From Phycisphaerae bacterium (GTDB taxonomy: Bacteria > Planctomycetota > Phycisphaerae > UBA1845), in contig JAJDEA010000035.1 in the NCBI GenBank assembly GCA_029260035.1, forward strand, positions 1 through 34,361: a stretch of DNA of 34,361 nt, in the 5' to 3' direction. The first letter of the stretch is position 1, and each line of letters starts with the position of its first letter. The position numbers and the translations under genes were made by a program. The notes below the pieces were generated by a model, which worked only from the letters and a program-made list of their open reading frames with translations, did no database searches and was not told the DNA's origin. Below, piece by piece: positions 22,515 to 30,263 of this stretch.

Positions 22515-23489
22515 TTACCCATGAATCAACTCGATACCGTGCGGGACCGCTACGCCCAGGCCTTTGCGGTGGGCATCAGCAAGATAGGGTATTTCTGACG
22601 CTGACGAGGTCATTTTTGGCAATTTATTCTCACTTCTCGCGTCGTTCAACATCATCAATCCCACTGCATCCGTCGCAACGGGATCCATTGACGCAACGAA
22701 AATTCCATCGTCACTAAGCGTATCTACACTGGCTTCAGGGCCGCCCTCGTAAACAATTCGCAACGCGTTCACCAGGCAGAGCTTGAGCTTGGATCGAATA
22801 TTGGGCAGGGCTGCAATGTCGGCAATGAATGGTGAGCATCCGTTACTGTGATATCGAGCGGGGTGCTTAACAAACGCATGAGATAGATTCTTCAAACAAC
22901 AGGTCATACCGGCCAAATTGTGAGTCTTCAAGAACGGGATGTTCACGATTGCCGAAACCTGCCGCAGAACTAACGCCAGCTGATCTCGGCCACTTCCGAA
23001 GTCCGTCTCAAACGAGTCATAGCCACCGACCGCGCGGATGGTTCCCAGCTCTGCTTCCACATCAGGGGGCAATTCCATGCAGACGATCTGACTGCGTGGC
23101 CATCCTGCATCGCGCAGCGAGGCAACAATCGCCTCAGCAACCGCAGCCGAGGTTCCGATCGTTCTGGCCCCAGACCGGTTGAACTTCAGGCCTACTATAT
23201 CGCGCGGCTTCAGAATACGACGCCATGCGTCTTGGGTCTTGGTTTTGCCCGTAAGCGTTTGAAGAGCCGTGTCGATCAATTCCGCAACGACGCTTCGGTG
23301 GACGACTGGGCCTTCGACGACCATGCTGGACCGGACCTGCACAACGCGTGAAGGTTTGATGCCCGGCTTGAGTTCGAGCCGATCGTCTTCGGCGCGTGCT
23401 TGGGCTCCCAAAAGCAATCCCGCAGCTGCTGCCCCAGACGCTGCGCCGAGAAAACGTCGCCGCGACAACTCTTCGTCATGCACGTTCAT
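22515..23489 (-). CDS. Tat-exported DUF362-domain protein
   Basis: This 324-residue protein starts with a twin-arginine signal peptide: MNVHDEELSRRRFLGAASGA, then a small Ala/Leu hydrophobic region ending near AQARA. SRRRFLG matches the Tat consensus, so the protein is exported folded. The rest resembles DUF362, a domain often linked to iron-sulphur proteins: KPRDIVGLKFN, SAIVNIPFLKTHNLAGMTCC, LKNLSHAFV, and SMDPVATDAVGLMML. No CxxCxxC ferredoxin domain is visible, so the cofactor is unclear. The ATG at 23489 is chosen because the Tat motif follows directly. It lies 138 bp downstream of the sugar transferase on the same strand. Confidence 0.82.
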   Translation of the reverse strand: MNVHDEELSRRRFLGAASGAAAAGLLLGAQARAEDDRLELKPGIKPSRVVQVRSSMVVEGPVVHRSVVAELIDTALQTLTGKTKTQDAWRRILKPRDIVGLKFNRSGARTIGTSAAVAEAIVASLRDAGWPRSQIVCMELPPDVEAELGTIRAVGGYDSFETDFGSGRDQLALVLRQVSAIVNIPFLKTHNLAGMTCCLKNLSHAFVKHPARYHSNGCSPFIADIAALPNIRSKLKLCLVNALRIVYEGGPEASVDTLSDDGIFVASMDPVATDAVGLMMLNDARSENKLPKMTSSASEIPYLADAHRKGLGVAVPHGIELIHG

Positions 23490-23626
23490 GCGAATAGCCT
23501 CCGAACATTGGCTCGACACAAACCAGGACTACTTACCGGTATATGTTTTATCGGAAATGGTGGTTGAAGGACTGTGGCTTCCCGCGCCTGTCGGCAAAAA
23601 ACTCTTCGCAAATACCGAAGCTTGCT

Positions 23627-25123
23627 CTAGCAGCCTCCCCGGAGGAAGGTTCCGATCGTCCTCAACAAGATCATCATGTCCAGTTCGAAGGACATGTGCT
23701 TAAGGTAGTATAAGTCGAATTGGAGTTTGCGCTTTGCGTCGGAGATGGATGAACCGTAACGAAAGCTGATTTGCGCCCATCCGGTGATTCCGGGTTTGAC
23801 GAGATGCCTTTCGGCGTAGTATGGAATTTCTCTGCACAAGGTCTTGACGATGTCGGGCCTTTCGGGCCTGGGGCCGATGATCGACATTTGCCCAATCAAC
23901 ACGTTGTAGAGCTGAGGCAGTTCATCCAGCCGAGATTTACGGAGAAATCGGCCAATCGATGTCACGCGGGGGTCGTTCGGAGAAGCCCAGATACTCTTCC
24001 CGTTTTCAGCATTAACCCGCATGGTTCTGAACTTGAATAGTTTGAATATCTGCCCATTCTGTCCTACTCGATCCTGCGAATAGAACACAGGCCCCCCATC
24101 GCACAGCTTGATCGCCAGCGCAATAACAGGCCAGGCTAATCCGGTAACGCAGAAGCCAACAATGGCGACCGTGAAGTCGAGTATCCGCCGAAGCGTCGCC
24201 TGTTGGTCACAATGAACTTTTAGATCAGCAAACAGGAACCAGTAGGGAGTAATTTCGTCGACCAATATCTGACCCGCCGCCTTTTCGTAGAAGACCGCTT
24301 CGTTGGTAACGCGACACCCTCTCTGCAAACAAGGCACCATCCAGTCCATCACCTGCGGGTCTTTCGCGGCTTGTTTACCTACGACAATATCCGTAATGTC
24401 GGATTCATCGAGCGAGGCCACTTGGCTTGATAGAGTGCCGAGATGTGCCGGATGAACGTCGCCAACGTCTTCGTTAACACTAGGCGTGCAGTACCCGGCC
24501 AGATTGTATTCGTGCAAGCAACCCTGGTCTTGTGCACGCTCAAAGGACTCGAACAGCTTACGCGATCCAACGACCAACAAACCCCGACGCACCCGGCGGA
24601 TAGCCCACCAAGCGCATAACCTGATGGACGTGCCCGAAATGACATACGTTGTTAACGAAATCACCGTAACACGGCGAGCGATGGTCGAATAGAGAATCGC
24701 ATAAATAACAGCATACGAAACAATGGCCACAGCCGCAGCCGTCAGGAGAAGTCGCGTCGCAATGCGTGACCTGCTTTGAAGTGTCTCACGTTCGTATAGC
24801 CCAAAAATAAGCCCGGCTACGGCTGCAATAAACCCATAAATGCCGACTGCCTGCCAAAGTAAAACATGGGGGGTGGCCAGTTGATCCGGCGGCGGAAACG
24901 TCTGGTAGGCAAAGTGAAGACCAACAAAGAAAATGCTGACGTCGATAGCCAACCACATGGAACCGGGCAGGCTCGATAGCAATCTGCCAAAACCATGAAA
25001 CAGATGCCCCCAAAGCGAGCCGAGGTGAGCACGCTTTGGAATATGACGTTTTTGCGTCAATCTCGTAAAAGTCGAGGTGGCGACGGCTGAAGCGTTATTA
25101 CCTGCGGCGAGTTGAGCACCCAT
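23627..25123 (-). CDS. Exopolysaccharide-type polyprenyl-phosphate sugar transferase
   Basis: Enzymes of this type move a sugar-1-phosphate from UDP-sugar to undecaprenyl phosphate and start exopolysaccharide or capsule repeat units. The 497-residue protein has about four N-terminal membrane helices (near 57-75, 88-110, 122-145 and 152-172) and a Rossmann-like region starting GLLVVGSRKLFESF. A fifth helix (~314-338) leads into the catalytic domain. That domain shows DGGPVFYSQDRVGQNGQIF, FKFRTMRVNAE, SRLDELPQLYNVLIGQMSII, GPRPERP and KPGITGWAQISFRYG, which are diagnostic of WcaJ/CpsE/ExoY-type enzymes. The ATG at 25123 is preferred to 25231 because GGAAC lies upstream and homology is better. 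No glycosyltransferase or Wzx/Wzy genes are next to it. Confidence 0.9.
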   Translation of the reverse strand: MGAQLAAGNNASAVATSTFTRLTQKRHIPKRAHLGSLWGHLFHGFGRLLSSLPGSMWLAIDVSIFFVGLHFAYQTFPPPDQLATPHVLLWQAVGIYGFIAAVAGLIFGLYERETLQSRSRIATRLLLTAAAVAIVSYAVIYAILYSTIARRVTVISLTTYVISGTSIRLCAWWAIRRVRRGLLVVGSRKLFESFERAQDQGCLHEYNLAGYCTPSVNEDVGDVHPAHLGTLSSQVASLDESDITDIVVGKQAAKDPQVMDWMVPCLQRGCRVTNEAVFYEKAAGQILVDEITPYWFLFADLKVHCDQQATLRRILDFTVAIVGFCVTGLAWPVIALAIKLCDGGPVFYSQDRVGQNGQIFKLFKFRTMRVNAENGKSIWASPNDPRVTSIGRFLRKSRLDELPQLYNVLIGQMSIIGPRPERPDIVKTLCREIPYYAERHLVKPGITGWAQISFRYGSSISDAKRKLQFDLYYLKHMSFELDMMILLRTIGTFLRGGC

Positions 25124-25490
25124 ATAGCTGTTCCGCAATGCTGGGACAGAGTAAACACTACACTTTCGTGACGGCCTTAATCCGGGATGTCCCGACGAAT
25201 CAACTCGCAACGGCGCTCGCAAAACTTGCACGCGAATCGAGACCGTCAGAGGTCCGACAAACCCATCGGAAATCCCTGCTAACCAAGTAAATTATCGGGA
25301 TAGAGGGGGCCAAACTGAGGCTTAAGCTCGTCAGCGGGACCGATAACGCCCAATGCCCGCCTGTCTTCGAAACAGGCACTTTTTTTTGGACCAGACAGGG
25401 CGTGCAACATCCGATATCAAAATCGAAGGTTAGATGCGCACGTCTGCGCGCAGTTGAGTTCACCCGATAACCATGCTGGAGCAAGTGGAG
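25124..25490. other. Intergenic region between divergent genes, with an orphan terminator
   Basis: This 367-bp gap separates the sugar transferase (minus) from the lipoprotein gene (plus). No gene is seen. A strong plus-strand terminator lies at 25359-25387, although no plus-strand gene precedes it nearby. A transcript starting in 25190-25330 would be either a small RNA or an attenuated leader of the lipoprotein gene. Confidence 0.5.
25359..25387 (+). terminator. Strong rho-independent terminator without an upstream gene
   Basis: GCCTGT pairs with ACAGGC around loop CTTCGAA and is followed by AC and eight T. The nearest preceding gene is on the other strand, so this terminator is either an attenuator 104 bp before the lipoprotein gene or the end of a small RNA. 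Confidence 0.8.
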
Positions 25491-26279
25491 ATGCAAACGA
25501 CTAGAACCCGGCAACTTGAGTGCGGTATCCTCATGCTCGTAATAGCCGCTTTTGTCGGCTTGCTGCAAGGAGGCTGCGCGAAGAAGGAGATTCAGCCTTG
25601 GGTTGCGCCGCCACAAACAACTTGGAGTGATGTCTCTACGGTTTCCGTCGCACCGCTTGGCACATGCTATCAACTACTTTCAGATCAGCCGACAAAAGGT
25701 GTATTTCCCGCGACCGTATCCATCACACGCATGGCGGTTAAAGAACACGTCACCCGCAACGGGCCAACGAGACGAATCCATCTCGTTCGCGATCCACGAA
25801 ACGAGTTTCTTCAATGGAATTTCGCGCTGGACGATTTGTTTGCGGTTAGCGAGGTCTTTCCGGTTACCCAGTTCGATCTCGGTGGGGCGCCAGCGGACCC
25901 GGAACAGGTCTTGTCCGCGATGCGCGCGCTGCACGCTGGCATCGGAATCATTTACGCTGTAAACGAACTGACAGAAGAAGAAACGGAAATGTTTGCAACC
26001 ATTTACGACCTGAGAAACAACTTGCCAATCGCCGTCATACGCGCTCAAGCAAAATCCACGTTTCCACCCGAGGAAGATCAGAAAAAAGAGCCGGTCGATT
26101 ACTGGAAACACGATGCGCGTGCGCGGGTTCGCCGGAAATTCGAGAAATGCCTCCACACTTGCATAGGGCAACTGATTCTGCGAGACGAGCCTGTCCGAGT
26201 CGATCCGCCTGAAGGTTGGATCCCGATAGAACCGGCCAGGCCTGCCAAATGGCCACCACCTCGTCAGTCAGGCGGGTAA
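25491..26279 (+). CDS. Putative lipoprotein of unknown function
   Basis: This 262-residue protein has an N-terminal basic segment, a hydrophobic helix (CGILMLVIAAFVGLLQGGC) and a cysteine at residue 29 followed by AKKE, so it is probably a lipoprotein. The lipobox is imperfect because the -3 residue is Gln. The mature part has a mixed fold with a helical pattern (DPEQVLSAMRALHAGIGIIY) and ends in a proline-rich tail. I do not recognise a family. The ATG at 25491 has GGAG nine bases upstream; an ATG at 25473 is in frame but lacks a good site. The gene ends 29 bp before the VanZ-like gene, suggesting an operon. Confidence 0.7.
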   Translation: MQTTRTRQLECGILMLVIAAFVGLLQGGCAKKEIQPWVAPPQTTWSDVSTVSVAPLGTCYQLLSDQPTKGVFPATVSITRMAVKEHVTRNGPTRRIHLVRDPRNEFLQWNFALDDLFAVSEVFPVTQFDLGGAPADPEQVLSAMRALHAGIGIIYAVNELTEEETEMFATIYDLRNNLPIAVIRAQAKSTFPPEEDQKKEPVDYWKHDARARVRRKFEKCLHTCIGQLILRDEPVRVDPPEGWIPIEPARPAKWPPPRQSGG

Positions 26280-26308
26280 TCTCTCAAACGCACCAGGGTT
26301 GTTCCATC

Positions 26309-27895
26309 ATGCCTCACAAACCCAGACGTGTTTCGCTTGCAACACGACTTTCTCGTAACTACGTCGAGTTGCTGACGACTCTGGCCGTTCTTTTCGTCCT
26401 GCAAACCGGGCTTGTGCCGTTTGATTTCTTGACCAACCCCGATGCAATCGGCTCACGAGATCTATTCAGTGTCGCCAAGTTCAAGTTTGCCCTCGCCGAC
26501 ATCGTAAGCAACATCTTCCTTTACTTTCCCATCGGGTTGCTGACACATTGGAGTTGTCGGCGGAAAATGCGCAGCAGCGTATTGGCGTTTTTCCTGGCCA
26601 TCATGGCGGGGTTCACGCTAAGCTTAGCCATAGAATGGGTGCAGTCCTATTCTCCAGCTCGTGTATCTTCACTGATTGATCTCTTCAGCAACACCATAGG
26701 GGCCGCCATCGGAACGGTTTCATTTTGGCTTGTTCGTGGTTTAGGTAAGGGCATTCGTCGGCTGGCGCGAGCGGAACTACAGGGCCGACCGCTCGCTACG
26801 TTGGTCAAAGTTTACTGCACAGCTCTTGTCATCGTAGCCGTCCTACCGTTTTCGTTTTCGTTCGACAAAGGTCTTCTCAAGAAATCCCTCAAGTCTGCAT
26901 CAATTGTACCATTTTCGGTCCTTTCGGAATTCCAATCCCAAGAAGCAGCTGCCATCGAAGCGGAAGACAGCCGAAGCGCTGCGTTCGCGAGATGGAAACG
27001 AATGAAATGCTGGTCTCGATGGGGTTCTTCTTTAGTGTCCTTCGGCGTACTCGCCTGGCTAGTATTCTCACTACTTCGCAGTCAATACGGATTCAAGCCA
27101 CGAGACACATGCATACTCGCTTTCTGGTATGGAAGCCTCTTGGCTGTCGCGCTCAGCCTGATGCAATTACCCATTATCACGCGAGGCTTCGATATTACTG
27201 ACATCATTGTGCGCATAGCAGGTTTCGCAGCCGGACTTGTTCTTCGCACGACCTACAAACCAAATCGCGATCTAGGATTGGCCAAGCAGAATACCACTTT
27301 CCTTTTGCGAATTCCACGCATCGCTTTCGTCATGACGGCAGGTTATATTGCTTACATTGGAACCATTCCGCTTACATTCGCAACCCGGTCAGAAGGCCTT
27401 GAAGGTGTCACTACCTCCGCGAATTTCCTGCCATTTTTCGGTTATTTCGCAACGCGCTTTGATATCATGATGGCGGACGTCATGGAAAAATTCATGGCCT
27501 ACGCGGCGCTCGCGACGTTGCTCGTGATGTCATCGAGAAAACTCCTCGCGATGGACCTTTGGCATCGAATCGCCGTCGTTTCGGCAACAGCCCTGGCTTT
27601 GTCTACTCCCCTGGAAATTGTACAAAGTTATATGCCCGTTCGAGTCGCCAGCTTGACGGATTTAATTCTTGCAGCTGCAGGCGCTGTCACAGGCGTACTC
27701 GCCCATGAAAAGGGTGCAATATTCCTGCGAGAAGCGTTGGCGATTTCAGGTGAAGAAGGTGGGTTGGTGCGACAACCAGCAGGTAATCACTCGCCAAACT
27801 CCACAGATGAACTGATGGGCACCCTCCTTGACCCATCGCCGAGCGCACCGTCTGAGCCTTCCGTTTCGCCCGTGTCACATCGCTCGCACACCTGA
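26309..27895 (+). CDS. Membrane protein with two VanZ-like domains
   Basis: This 528-residue protein is very hydrophobic, with about ten membrane helices in two related halves. The first half has VLQTGLVPFDF, FKFALADIVSNIFLYFPIG, and AIEWVQSYSPARVSSLIDLF. The second has GTIPLTFATRS, ADVMEKFMAYAALATLL, and LEIVQSYMPVRVASLTDLI. The repeated EWVQSY/EIVQSYxPxRVxSLxDL motif is the VanZ-like signature. Between them lies a shorter membrane region with no VanZ motif. VanZ-like proteins are associated with teicoplanin resistance, but also occur in exopolysaccharide loci and elsewhere as proteins of unknown function. The ATG at 26309 is preferred to 26216, which would run inside the lipoprotein gene. 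The tail is Ser/Pro-rich. Confidence 0.82.
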   Translation: MPHKPRRVSLATRLSRNYVELLTTLAVLFVLQTGLVPFDFLTNPDAIGSRDLFSVAKFKFALADIVSNIFLYFPIGLLTHWSCRRKMRSSVLAFFLAIMAGFTLSLAIEWVQSYSPARVSSLIDLFSNTIGAAIGTVSFWLVRGLGKGIRRLARAELQGRPLATLVKVYCTALVIVAVLPFSFSFDKGLLKKSLKSASIVPFSVLSEFQSQEAAAIEAEDSRSAAFARWKRMKCWSRWGSSLVSFGVLAWLVFSLLRSQYGFKPRDTCILAFWYGSLLAVALSLMQLPIITRGFDITDIIVRIAGFAAGLVLRTTYKPNRDLGLAKQNTTFLLRIPRIAFVMTAGYIAYIGTIPLTFATRSEGLEGVTTSANFLPFFGYFATRFDIMMADVMEKFMAYAALATLLVMSSRKLLAMDLWHRIAVVSATALALSTPLEIVQSYMPVRVASLTDLILAAAGAVTGVLAHEKGAIFLREALAISGEEGGLVRQPAGNHSPNSTDELMGTLLDPSPSAPSEPSVSPVSHRSHT

Positions 27896-28006
27896 CTAGA
27901 CCATATAGACGCTGCCACATCGCCAAGTATCATCAACACCCTTGATTGTTTCTAAATGTGTGGGGTGCGCACATGTTCCTTGAGTCTATCCACAAAGGAG
28001 AGAAAA

Positions 28007-28645
28007 ATGATTCATCGCAACGGATTTGCTGCCGTCTTGACGGCAGGGGTTGTCATCTTGTCCACAGTATGTGCGGCACTTGCTGACGACGGTCACACGA
28101 CGAAAAAGAATTGGCCGAAATGTCCGGTTATGGGCGAACCTGCCAATTTGGCTATGAGCGCGACCACAGATGATGGACCGGTCTTTGTGTGCTGCAAAGG
28201 CTGTATTAAGAAAATCAACACGGACCCGGCAGAGTACGCAAAGGAAATAGCCGAGCACCGTAAGGCGCTCGCCGCAATGCCGAAGGTGCAAGTGACATGT
28301 CCCGTGTCGGGGGAACCTGTTGATGAAAAGACTTATGTGGAACACGCAGGCGAGAAGGTTCATTTCTGTTGCAATGGCTGCTCGAAGAAGTTCCAGGAGA
28401 ACCCTTCGAAATATCATCGCGGCTTGGCGAACAGCTACACCTATCAGACCAAGTGTCCCGTAATGGGAGAAACCATTAACCCCGTGGCAGTCGCAACGAT
28501 GCCTACCGGTGAGAAAGTCTATTTTTGTTGCAAAGGCTGTGATAAGAAGTTCATGAAGGATCCGGCCAAGTTTGCAAGTAAGCTGGAAGACCAAGGCTAC
28601 CGCCTGAACGTGAAGAAAATCATCGAAGCAATCAAGGGCAGCTAA
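28007..28645 (+). CDS. Secreted protein with three YHS/TRASH metal-binding repeats
   Basis: This 212-residue protein has a signal peptide (RNGFAAVLTAGVVILSTVCA, cleavage near ALA-DD) and three similar modules. Each has C-P-V-M/S-G-E near its start and a cysteine-rich FCCKGC-x-KK motif near its end: residues ~39-78 (CPVMGE...VCCKGCIKKI), 98-137 (CPVSGE...HFCCNGCSKKF) and 150-190 (CPVMGE...YFCCKGCDKKF). This is the YHS/TRASH pattern that binds copper or other soft metals. It probably acts in the periplasm as a metal sensor, buffer or chaperone. The ATG has a perfect AAAGGAG eight bases upstream. It is monocistronic, with its own terminator. Confidence 0.85.
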   Translation: MIHRNGFAAVLTAGVVILSTVCAALADDGHTTKKNWPKCPVMGEPANLAMSATTDDGPVFVCCKGCIKKINTDPAEYAKEIAEHRKALAAMPKVQVTCPVSGEPVDEKTYVEHAGEKVHFCCNGCSKKFQENPSKYHRGLANSYTYQTKCPVMGETINPVAVATMPTGEKVYFCCKGCDKKFMKDPAKFASKLEDQGYRLNVKKIIEAIKGS

Positions 28646-28697
28646 CGACCTTGATCAGCCGCGCGTTGTCGCTAATAGCACGACGATGAGTTATTCG

Positions 28698-28727
28698 ATA
28701 AGGGCGTCACGAACGTGACGCCCTTAT
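28698..28727. terminator. Bidirectional terminator between the YHS gene and a DUF362 gene
   Basis: ATAAGGGCGTCACG and CGTGACGCCCTTAT form a perfect 14-bp stem with a two-base loop. On the plus strand TTTC follows. It lies between convergent genes and probably ends transcription in both directions. Confidence 0.75.
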
Positions 28728-28774
28728 TTCTGATGTGTATCGAATTCCGACTGTCCGCCATAGACAAGCGAGGA

Positions 28775-30067
28775 TCACGACGAAGGCTGTTGCGCCTTTT
28801 TCTTGCGTCGCTTGCGCATCGCCACTTCGGGCGCTTCGCAGATACACGTCCAGAGAACTTTGGCACCCAGCCAGAATTGTTTGAAGAATCCACGAACAAC
28901 GCCAGGCGGTTCCGTCCCCACGTCGTCGAATCCCGTTTCCGTTGGGGTCAGGTTCGACCAATTGTTAAACATTCTTCCCCATGGGCTTGCGAGCACTTGG
29001 TTTACAATGCGCCTGCCGCGAACCGGATACCAAAACCAGTCGTGGTATACCACGCTGGCGATATAGGCCCAAGGCGCCAGGAACGTTTTGAGTGACCATT
29101 CGATGACACCCTTGAGTCGCCCCCAGTAGATCATGTGCTGCATCTTCGAGGCAAACGTCATTTTCTTGAACGGGCCAACAAACTGCCAGTTTTCCTGAGC
29201 GACTTCCGCATCGCCCACGATTTCGATCTCTTTTGGGTCGCCACAGCCAAGCCCTAACTCATGTGCAAGTCGAATGAACTTAACATCAGACAAAGGATCA
29301 AATCCCATCAACTTCGCAGCCATTGCATCAATCGCAACCTGATCCGATGACGCCAGCAAGACATTTTTAACGTGAGGGATCATGCATCGTGGGCCTGGGC
29401 CGTCTCCGGCGAACGTGCCATCCATCACAGCAAAAACGCCGCGATGGATTTTCTTCTGAATCATGAGCAGATCGACGAGCGTTTCATGGATCACCGGATG
29501 CGTCCAGTGGCGATGTTCATTAAGCAAACCGCCAAACGCATTTTTCATTGCTCCGGTTGTCGTCGTAAAGACGTGTGTCTTGATCGTCGGAAGGTGGATG
29601 ATGTTCTCGCCAACGAATCGTTTGGGAATACTAAAACCCTTCGGGTACACCTCGTTCAGACATAGGAACTTGTCTCGCAAATCGCCAACCGCTTCACCGA
29701 TCGTGAGCCAGTCATTGCCCGGCTCGTAGAGATGAATGTTGCGAAGGTTGTGGGCCTTGATGACATCGACCTGCTTGTTTTCCTTCTCGCCGAGATACGC
29801 ATCGATCACGACGGTACGGTTGTGGCACGCATGGATCAAGTCGGGGTCATACCCATCACGCTTCATCGCGCGAATGACACCATCGAGCTGCCAGGGTGTC
29901 GTCGAACTGCCGGGATAGAAAAAATGCCAACTTATATTTACCTTGAGCGCGGTGTCAGCATCCTTGGCTACCGTTTCCTGGTAGCCAGCCAAATTCAGAA
30001 GACGATGGTAATCCTCAAGAATTGTCTCCGGCTTGGTCCGAACGACCGCAACTTTTGATGAACTCAT
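28775..30067 (-). CDS. DUF362-domain protein, large form
   Basis: This 430-residue protein carries the DUF362 pattern: KVNISWHFFYPGSSTTPWQL near the start, HLPTIKTHVFTTTTGAMKN, AFGGLLNEHRHWTHP, VMDGTFAGDGPGPR, and SSDQVAIDAMAAKLMGFDP. The last block has the same DQVAxDA motif as the DUF362 protein at 22515. No signal peptide, no ferredoxin cysteines and no membrane helix at the N-terminus are seen, but two hydrophobic stretches lie near residues 320-345 (WSLKTFLAPWAYIASVVYHD). The tail is basic (MRKRRKKKAQQPSS). It is preceded by a GGAGAG site. Its function is unknown; DUF362 proteins are often linked to iron-sulphur cluster systems. Confidence 0.8.
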   Translation of the reverse strand: MSSSKVAVVRTKPETILEDYHRLLNLAGYQETVAKDADTALKVNISWHFFYPGSSTTPWQLDGVIRAMKRDGYDPDLIHACHNRTVVIDAYLGEKENKQVDVIKAHNLRNIHLYEPGNDWLTIGEAVGDLRDKFLCLNEVYPKGFSIPKRFVGENIIHLPTIKTHVFTTTTGAMKNAFGGLLNEHRHWTHPVIHETLVDLLMIQKKIHRGVFAVMDGTFAGDGPGPRCMIPHVKNVLLASSDQVAIDAMAAKLMGFDPLSDVKFIRLAHELGLGCGDPKEIEIVGDAEVAQENWQFVGPFKKMTFASKMQHMIYWGRLKGVIEWSLKTFLAPWAYIASVVYHDWFWYPVRGRRIVNQVLASPWGRMFNNWSNLTPTETGFDDVGTEPPGVVRGFFKQFWLGAKVLWTCICEAPEVAMRKRRKKKAQQPSS

Positions 30068-30263
30068 AAACTCTCCACTTCTTTCCGGTTGCCCGGCTGA
30101 TTTCGCACACTGCTACCTATCGGCTTAAGACTCGATCGCCAGCCAACACGAGCATTCTAGTGCCGACATGACATTTTCGGTAGACGCACGAGAAAAGTGC
30201 AGGCTTGTCGGCCCAGGCCTTGGGTGGAGGTTGCATCGCGCGGAGGTTTTGAAAAACGAACGG

